Below are positions 58,978 to 64,000 of a stretch of 64,000 bases of DNA, one piece after another. Position 1 is the first letter of the stretch. Each line of letters starts with the position of its first letter. Below the pieces are notes generated by a model, which was given only the letters and a program-made list of their open reading frames with translations, did no database searches and had not been told where the DNA came from. The DNA comes from Alkalimarinus sediminis (GTDB lineage Bacteria; Pseudomonadota; Gammaproteobacteria; Pseudomonadales; Oleiphilaceae): positions 1 to 64,000 of the forward strand of contig NZ_CP101527.1 of NCBI RefSeq assembly GCF_026427595.1, in the 5' to 3' direction. The position numbers were made by a program, and so were the translations under genes.

Positions 58978-59880
58978 TTACCGATGGATAGGTGTTGGAT
59001 TGTTGACTACACACCGTAAGCCGACATAGTCGGCTTTATCAGGTTCGACAGAGTCTCTGTTGATCACCAAATTGAACCGGCTTGAAGAGGCAACGCTACC
59101 GCCTCGAATGACTTTCGTAACACCGGCTTTGGGCCCTTGAGGGTTGTGTGCGGGGGTGTGTTGGTAATAGTCTTCGGAATACCAATCCTTAACATATTCA
59201 GCAATATTACCTGACATATGGTGAAGCCCCAGCGGATTAGGTGGGTAGTAATTCCCTACTATTGGATACCACTGTGAGTCATCCCAGCCCTTGATATTAG
59301 AGCCTTTTCGGTCAATCATGCCGGTGTTGGTGGCAAAGGGGACATTGAGCCCCCGACTGCGAGCTGCATATTCCCATTGCGCCTCGGTGGGTAAGTCAAA
59401 GGCCAAACCAGTCTGCTTGGCCAACCAATCACAATAGGCTTTGGCCTCATACCAGTTAGGCATGTAGGCGGGTATATTGGGCTGGTGAAAGCGCTTCCCG
59501 TCCATAAAAATAGGTCGGTTGGTATCTTTGCTAAAGGTATCAAACTCCTCCCAAGTGACCTCATATTTATTGATAGAGAAACTATCAAGGGTCACCTTAT
59601 GGAGATAATCATCATCTTTATCGCTGCTCCAGTGGGCTAAATACTGGTTGCCACGGCTATCGCGCTGCAGTTTGCCAAAGTCACCCATGATAAAATGACC
59701 GCCTTCCACAAAGACCATATTATCCAGGGTTTGTTGGATTACCCGTTCAATATCTGACTCTAAGGTTGGGGTATCATCAGAGGGTGACTGACAGGCAGAG
59801 AGCAGCCCTGATAGAGCTAAAATAGACAATAGAAGATGGTAGCGTTTTGGCATGATTATAATTTTATTGAAGCTGTGCAT
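58978..59880 (-). CDS. SUMF1-domain lipoprotein, copy 3 (most divergent)
   Basis: 300 residues with signal peptide MHSFNKIIIMPKRYHLLLSI. The region nearly invariant in the other copies differs here (HFIMGDFGKLQRDSRGNQYLA, then DDDYLHKV and FSKDTNR). Block 1 is RPIFMDGKRFHQPNIPAYMP; block 2 is KGWDDSQWYPIVGNYYPPNP with GNIAEYVKDWYSEDYYQ and AHNPQGPKAGVTKV. It has kept its individuality and so has probably been homogenised least. Ends NNPTPIHR. Confidence 0.88.
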   Translation of the reverse strand: MHSFNKIIIMPKRYHLLLSILALSGLLSACQSPSDDTPTLESDIERVIQQTLDNMVFVEGGHFIMGDFGKLQRDSRGNQYLAHWSSDKDDDYLHKVTLDSFSINKYEVTWEEFDTFSKDTNRPIFMDGKRFHQPNIPAYMPNWYEAKAYCDWLAKQTGLAFDLPTEAQWEYAARSRGLNVPFATNTGMIDRKGSNIKGWDDSQWYPIVGNYYPPNPLGLHHMSGNIAEYVKDWYSEDYYQHTPAHNPQGPKAGVTKVIRGGSVASSSRFNLVINRDSVEPDKADYVGLRCVVNNPTPIHR

Positions 59881-59881
59881 A

Positions 59882-60784
59882 TTATTGATGGATAGGCGCT
59901 GGATTATTAATTACACACCGTAAGCCGACATAGTCGGCTTTATCCGGTTCCACAGAGTCGCGTCGAATCGCTAGATTAAATCGGCTGGAGGAGTGATAGC
60001 TTCCACCACGAATAACCTTCTTTTGGCCCGTATCGGGGCCTTGAGGGTTTAGCTCAGGTGAGTGTTGGTAATAGTCTTCAGCGTACCAATCCTTAACATA
60101 TTCGCTAACGTTGCCTGACATATGGTGTAGCCCAAGCGGGTTAGGTGGGTAGTAATCGCCTGTCGCTGCGTGTTTTGGGTCATCATACCAACCACTGATG
60201 TTAGAGCCATTTCTATCAATCATGCCGTCATTCGTGCCAAACGGTACATTGAGCCCTCTACTTCTTGCTGCATACTCCCACTGCGCCTCGGTCGGCATAT
60301 CAAAGGCCAAACCAGTCTGCTTGGCCAACCAATCACAATAGGCTTTGGCTTCATTCCAATTAGGCATAAACGCAGGTATTTGTGGTTTGTGGAACCATAA
60401 ACCGTCTTCATATAGTTGCCGATTAGTCGCTCGGCTAAAGGTATCAAACTCCTCCCAAGTGACCTCATATTTATTGATCGAGAAACTATCAAGGGTCACC
60501 TTATGCAGAAAATCATCGTCTTTGTCAGAGCTCCAGTGGGCTAAGAATTGGCTACCATCATTGTTGCGCTCTAGCTTACCGAAGTCCCCCATGATAAAAC
60601 TGCCGCCTTCGACAAAGACCATATTATCCAGGGTTTGTTGGATTACACGTTCAATATCTGACTCTAAGGTTGGGGTATCATCAGAGGGTGACTGACAGGC
60701 AGAGAGCAGCCCTGATAGAGCTAAAATGGACAATAGATGATGGTAGCGTTTTGGCATGATCATAATTTGATTGAGTCTATGCAT
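59882..60784 (-). CDS. SUMF1-domain lipoprotein, copy 2
   Basis: 300 residues. Its signal peptide is a hybrid: MHRLNQIMIM as in copies 4, 5, 7 and 8, then PKRYHHLLSI as in copies 3 and 6. Block 1 equals that of copy 7 (RQLYEDGLWFHKPQIP); the end of block 2 (PDTGQKKVIRGGS) matches copies 4 and 8, and the tail NNPAPIHQ matches copies 1 and 5. Three donor-like segments in one gene. Confidence 0.88.
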   Translation of the reverse strand: MHRLNQIMIMPKRYHHLLSILALSGLLSACQSPSDDTPTLESDIERVIQQTLDNMVFVEGGSFIMGDFGKLERNNDGSQFLAHWSSDKDDDFLHKVTLDSFSINKYEVTWEEFDTFSRATNRQLYEDGLWFHKPQIPAFMPNWNEAKAYCDWLAKQTGLAFDMPTEAQWEYAARSRGLNVPFGTNDGMIDRNGSNISGWYDDPKHAATGDYYPPNPLGLHHMSGNVSEYVKDWYAEDYYQHSPELNPQGPDTGQKKVIRGGSYHSSSRFNLAIRRDSVEPDKADYVGLRCVINNPAPIHQ

Positions 60785-60785
60785 A

Positions 60786-61673
60786 TTATTGATGGATAGG
60801 CGCTGGATTATTAATTACACACCGTAAGCCGACATAGTCGGCTTTATCGGGTTCGACGGCATGACGTCGTATAGTCATGTTAAAGCGGCTAGAGGATGCG
60901 TTACTGCCACCCCGTACTGTTTTTTTAACACCAGTTTTAGGGCCTTGGGGATTTATCTCAGGAGAATGTTGGTAATAGTCTTCTAAATACCAATCCTTAA
61001 CATACTCGTCTATGTTGCCGGACATATGATGAAGCCCTAACGGGTTGGGAGGGTAGTAGTCGCCTCTTACAGGGTGCTTTTGAGAGTCGCTCCCGCCTTT
61101 AATGTTAGAGCCGTTAAAGTCAATCAATCCATCATTCGTCGCAAACGGTACGTTGAGCCCTCTGCTGCGAGCCGCATACTCCCACTGCGCCTCGGTCGGC
61201 ATATCAAAGGCCAAGCCACTCTGCTCGGCTAACCAGTCACAATAGGCTTTAGCCTCATACCAGTTAGGCATATAAGCGGGGACCTCCGGTAGGTGGAACC
61301 ATTTACCGGCTTTAAAAATAGGTCGATTAGTCGCTCGGCTAAAGGTATCAAACTCCTCCCAAGTGACCTCATATTTATTGATCGAGAAACTATCAAGGGT
61401 CACCTTATGCAGAAAATCATCGTCTTTGTCAGAGCTCCAGTGGGCTAAGAATTGGCTACCATCACTGTTACGCTCTAGCTTACCGAAGTCCCCCATGATA
61501 AAACTGCCGCCTTCGACAAAGACCATATTATCAAGTGTTTGTTGGATTACCCGTTCAATATCTGACTCTAAGGTTGGGGTATCATCAGAGGGTGACTGAC
61601 AGGCAGAGAGCAGTACAAATAGTGTGAGAAGGAGTGTTTGTTTGCTTTTTAGCTGAGACATATTTACATCCAT
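60786..61673 (-). CDS. SUMF1-domain lipoprotein, copy 1 (first of array)
   Basis: 295 residues. The only copy with an unrelated signal peptide (MDVNMSQLKSKQTLLLTLFV, lipobox LLSAC, Cys25); it becomes like the others exactly from the lipobox on. A start at the internal ATG (61661) is equally possible. Its blocks equal those of copy 5. It lies 37 bases after the DUF3592-like gene, so the array may be transcribed from a promoter upstream of that gene. Confidence 0.88.
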   Translation of the reverse strand: MDVNMSQLKSKQTLLLTLFVLLSACQSPSDDTPTLESDIERVIQQTLDNMVFVEGGSFIMGDFGKLERNSDGSQFLAHWSSDKDDDFLHKVTLDSFSINKYEVTWEEFDTFSRATNRPIFKAGKWFHLPEVPAYMPNWYEAKAYCDWLAEQSGLAFDMPTEAQWEYAARSRGLNVPFATNDGLIDFNGSNIKGGSDSQKHPVRGDYYPPNPLGLHHMSGNIDEYVKDWYLEDYYQHSPEINPQGPKTGVKKTVRGGSNASSSRFNMTIRRHAVEPDKADYVGLRCVINNPAPIHQ

Positions 61674-61710
61674 GTAGATATATTTGAGGCTTGGTTTTAA
61701 TCAGTATCGT

Positions 61711-62289
61711 TTACTGGCAATCACTAACCTCAAATCCATACTCTTTTGCCAATTTTTTTCTGACAGGGGCTGACTTTTCAGGTGATGATGGCAGTACTTT
61801 TATGATGACCTCATCCCCGATTTTTATAGTGTTGTAGAGCTCTTTATTGTCAATGATGAAGCTGGATGTGAAGGCCTTTCCATAGGTATATTTGTAGTCG
61901 ATGTAATAGATTATCTCTTCGATTTTTTCGCTATCATCTTTGCCTCTACTGTTCTGGTGTCTGGGGTGGTATGAGTTATCTTCTAAAGATTTGTGGCTCA
62001 CCGTCGCCTTAGTTTCAACGCCAAACTGGTTTATTAGTGCTGTCTCATAGTAGAAGCTGATGCTTGATCTGAGCGCTAACAGTATGAAATAGGGGATAAG
62101 AAAAAACAGCGTTCCTACCACAATAGGTACAAGCAGAAGTTCGTCACCCATTGTGCCGATTAGAATCCCGCCTAGTGGGATTAACAGCGTGAGTATAAAC
62201 GTAATAATAAGGCCAAGATGGTTTCTTGCTGCAGAGAGATAAAGAGAGGTTTTTTCTGAAGACGATATAGGTGAACTAGCGCTATGCAT
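61711..62289 (-). CDS. DUF3592-like two-helix membrane protein
   Basis: 192 residues: a hydrophilic N-terminus, two membrane helices (about 26-47 and 51-74) and a C-terminal domain beginning YETALINQFGVETKATV, with YYIDYKYTYGKAFTSSF and IKIGDEVIIKVLPSSPEKSAP, the beta-sandwich pattern of DUF3592-type proteins. It lies 37 bases upstream of the first SUMF1 gene on the same strand and 53 bases after the AraC-type gene. Function unknown; cotranscription suggests it belongs to the array module. Confidence 0.7.
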   Translation of the reverse strand: MHSASSPISSSEKTSLYLSAARNHLGLIITFILTLLIPLGGILIGTMGDELLLVPIVVGTLFFLIPYFILLALRSSISFYYETALINQFGVETKATVSHKSLEDNSYHPRHQNSRGKDDSEKIEEIIYYIDYKYTYGKAFTSSFIIDNKELYNTIKIGDEVIIKVLPSSPEKSAPVRKKLAKEYGFEVSDCQ

Positions 62290-62342
62290 CTCTTCTTCCT
62301 TGAAGTGAATTTAAGTTGTCGGCGCTAATTCTACCACAAGTT

Positions 62343-63374
62343 TTACGGCTGTTGCCTCCTAAATGCAGTGGGTGATACCCCAAACCAGCGTTTAAATGCT
62401 CGAGTAAAGTTGCTTGGGTCTTGAAACCCTAGTTGAAAGGCTATTTCGATGATCGATTGCTGAGGTTTAGCGAGATAGTTTTTTGCCAGATCTTTTCTGA
62501 CATCTTCCAGCAAGCCTCTAAATGACGTGGATTCATCTTTTAACTTTCGTTGTAGTTGGCGGCTGCTGATATTTAACTCGTTGGCTACTAGCTGCTGATT
62601 TGGCTCACCCATAGCCAGTAACGTGATGATTTTTTCTGTTACCTGCTTTGAAAACGACTGCTGTAACAGCCGTGCTAAGTAGCTTTGCACCACTTCATCA
62701 TTTTTTAGTGCAATGTCTCTGTTAGCGGTTGTTAATACTCGGTCGAGGTCTTCATTTTTATAGTAAATCTCATTGCGCTTGGACTCAAAATAGACATCGC
62801 ATGAGAATGAGGCTTTAAATTGATCGCTTTGCGCTGGTTTTGTGCGCTCGAGTAGTATTTTGGTAGGCTGGGCGTTACCGGCTGTGATGTCTGCAGACAG
62901 TTTTACCATTGTGGCTACAAAAGCGTCGATTGCTTCTTTCGCGTACTCTTTTCCGGGGATTTTAACGTAGCAAAGTGCTGACTCATCTTCCCCGTGCTGA
63001 ATTTGAATTTCTAATGCGTTACTGACAATTTGGTAATAGCGTTGTGTTCTCAGCCATGCGTCTCTTAATGATGAACTCACCATTAATGAAAACCCCAATG
63101 CATGAAAGGTTGTGGGTGTTATGTAGTTAGGTACGCTAAGGCCAAACGCATCATCACCTGTTGTGTTAACCGCTAAAGCCCAAAGTCGGCTCATGTTTGA
63201 TACTGGAACACGACCTTCTGTTTCAGCGAGGGTGTCTGGTGAAATATCAGCCTGCATCAATAATTCAGCACTATTTACGCCTCGGGCATCAATCGCGGCG
63301 CATACGGCTTTAGCCCATGATGCAATGGTTGTAGCTTCGTTTTGATGGGGGGCGAGTGTTTGTTTATTTGGCAT
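62343..63374 (-). CDS. AraC-family transcriptional regulator
   Basis: 343 residues. The N-terminal about 200 aa match the arabinose-binding-like sensor domain of the OruR/ArgR-type AraC group (ITPTTFHALGFSLMVSSSLRDA, RYYQIVSNALEI). The C-terminus is a double helix-turn-helix: ANELNISSRQLQRKLKDES and IEIAFQLGFQDPSNFTRAFKRWFGVSP. Divergent from the alkylsulfatase gene (132 bases between them), so it probably controls that gene, possibly in response to a hydrophobic or sulfated substrate. Confidence 0.9.
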   Translation of the reverse strand: MPNKQTLAPHQNEATTIASWAKAVCAAIDARGVNSAELLMQADISPDTLAETEGRVPVSNMSRLWALAVNTTGDDAFGLSVPNYITPTTFHALGFSLMVSSSLRDAWLRTQRYYQIVSNALEIQIQHGEDESALCYVKIPGKEYAKEAIDAFVATMVKLSADITAGNAQPTKILLERTKPAQSDQFKASFSCDVYFESKRNEIYYKNEDLDRVLTTANRDIALKNDEVVQSYLARLLQQSFSKQVTEKIITLLAMGEPNQQLVANELNISSRQLQRKLKDESTSFRGLLEDVRKDLAKNYLAKPQQSIIEIAFQLGFQDPSNFTRAFKRWFGVSPTAFRRQQP

Positions 63375-63506
63375 TGGGTTGCTGTTTTCGGACTGTTTAT
63401 TGTCGCTTTAAGACCAGAAGGCAGTAATAGAGTATGACAATATTAACGTATATGTTGAAAGAAAAAGTTTAAGAAATTATCGACTATTAATAACCAGAGA
63501 GTGCTT

Positions 63507-64000
63507 ATGCATCGTTTATATTTGTTTGTTTTCCCCCTGATACTCAGTCTGAGTGCATGTGATGACAGTTTGAAACTAGAGCAAGGCAGCAACGATCAAG
63601 GGCATACCGCCCCTACTGTGGTGACAGCGACAGCGAATCAAGCGGTGTTAAGTCAGCGCCCTTTTGATAACCATGCGGATTTTGAAGACGCAAAGCGCGG
63701 GTTAATTGCGCAAGATGCCGCGTTAATAAGTAAAGATAGTCAGGGTAATACTGTTTGGGATATGCCATCGTACCAATTCATTAATGCCAAAAACGTTAGT
63801 GAAGGCGCGCCAGATAGTGTCAATCCAAGCCTGTGGCGGCAGGCAACCCTTAATAATATTCACGGACTATTCAAAGTAACCGAGGGCATTTATCAACTGC
63901 GGGGGTATGACTTGGCCAATATGACGATTATTGAAGGTGACTCTGGTTGGATAATTGTCGACCCCCTGACCGCTAAAGAAACTGCTGACAAAGCCCTTAA
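63507..64000 (+). CDS. Lipoprotein alkyl/aryl sulfatase, SdsA1-like (N-terminal part, cut by window edge)
   Basis: Open from ATG 63507 to the window end (164 codons). MHRLYLFVFPLILSLSACDD is a lipoprotein signal with LSAC lipobox. The following sequence matches metallo-beta-lactamase-type alkylsulfatases: FEDAKRGLIAQDAAL, VWDMPSYQFI, NPSLWRQATLNNIHGLF, IYQLRGYDLANMTIIEGD and GWIIVDPLTAKETADKAL. These Zn enzymes release sulfate from alkyl sulfates such as SDS. The THxHxDH zinc motif would lie beyond the window. Asp directly after the lipobox Cys may favour inner-membrane retention. Confidence 0.88.
   Translation, partial: MHRLYLFVFPLILSLSACDDSLKLEQGSNDQGHTAPTVVTATANQAVLSQRPFDNHADFEDAKRGLIAQDAALISKDSQGNTVWDMPSYQFINAKNVSEGAPDSVNPSLWRQATLNNIHGLFKVTEGIYQLRGYDLANMTIIEGDSGWIIVDPLTAKETADKAL

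Larger units (their letters stand above)
54461..61673 (-). repeat. Tandem array of eight paralogous SUMF1-domain lipoprotein genes
   Basis: Eight head-to-tail genes fill 7.2 kb. Seven consecutive start codons (60784, 59880, 58976, 58072, 57168, 56264, 55360) are exactly 904 bp apart, so there has been no net insertion or deletion. Each junction within the array reads stop, one base, ATG. All encode a lipoprotein signal, an acidic spacer (SPSDD.PTLESDI) and one complete SUMF1/FGE-sulfatase domain, but the Cys-containing active-site segment of formylglycine-generating enzyme is replaced by S-S-S-R-F. The domain is therefore probably a binding fold only. Most of the sequence is near-identical; two blocks (about residues 119-140 and 192-255) switch between a few alternatives. 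Copies are numbered below in transcription order, 1 = 60786-61673. Confidence 0.93.

Noticed and set aside
54746-61599. Repeated plus-strand and alternative minus-strand frames of 76-116 aa across the array
   Set aside because: They recur only because the underlying gene repeats; they lie in other frames of strongly supported coding sequences and have no signals of their own.
54461-61673. CRISPR or protein-internal repeat array
   Set aside because: The repeat unit is 904 bp and is a complete gene; there are no short repeats with spacers.
54461-64000. SUMF1/FGE proteins as maturation factors for the adjacent alkylsulfatase
   Set aside because: The sulfatase is of the zinc metallo-beta-lactamase type and needs no formylglycine; the SUMF1 copies lack the catalytic cysteines and are lipoproteins in a separate operon.

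Overview
The window spans the replication-origin region of a gammaproteobacterial chromosome and continues about 60 kb to one side of it. The order yidC-yidD-rnpA-rpmH / oriC / dnaA-dnaN-(two extra genes)-recF-gyrB, followed by glyS/glyQ with lipid A acyltransferases, trkH-trkA-rsmB-fmt-def / LysM-dprA-tsaC-hemF-aroE, and later an aa3-type coxB-coxA-cox11-coxC-SURF1-Sco-like-ctaA-ctaB cluster, closely resembles Pseudomonas and Oceanospirillales-like marine gammaproteobacteria. Moderate G+C, a glycine-betaine importer, a PEP-CTERM protein and REP-like intergenic repeats fit a free-living aquatic or marine bacterium. I cannot name the genus from the sequence alone.

Layout. 1-1518: the membrane-insertion, RNase P and L34 block on the minus strand, with yidC cut by the window edge. 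1519-2437: oriC with an AT-rich unwinding zone, DnaA boxes and a nested palindrome. 2438-10914: dnaA, dnaN, an ABC1/UbiB-like kinase, a double GST-N protein, recF (which carries two perfect parS sites inside its coding sequence) and gyrB. 11291-15275: a PEP-CTERM protein facing a proXWV-type betaine ABC operon. 15678-22347: two LpxL-family acyltransferases, glyQS, a YtoQ protein and an unknown basic protein. 22488-28386: K+ uptake (trkAH), rsmB, fmt and def. 28763-33714: LysM protein, dprA, tsaC, hemF, aroE. 33867-41747: motAB-type stator, a small ankyrin-like protein, gamma-carbonic anhydrase, oligopeptidase A, a YheV-like zinc ribbon, an unknown protein and a MATE exporter. 41991-50139: cytochrome c oxidase and its assembly/heme A genes. 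50274-51218: a LOV-like PAS plus degenerate GGDEF protein.

The most unusual part is 51304-62289. A DUF4123 protein (the adaptor/chaperone family of type VI secretion effectors) overlaps a 712-residue protein of unknown fold. Facing them on the other strand is an operon of eight tandem paralogous SUMF1/FGE-sulfatase-domain lipoproteins, preceded by a DUF3592-like membrane protein. Seven consecutive start codons are spaced exactly 904 bp apart, every junction within the array is a stop codon, one base and an ATG, and the copies are mosaics of a few alternative variable blocks. All lack the cysteine pair of true formylglycine-generating enzymes. I infer a secreted antibacterial effector with an amplified, diversifying set of periplasm-facing immunity lipoproteins, but neither toxicity nor immunity is shown by sequence alone.

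The window ends with an AraC-family regulator divergent from a truncated lipoprotein alkylsulfatase (SdsA1/metallo-beta-lactamase type). No tRNA, rRNA, CRISPR array, transposase or prophage gene was recognised.
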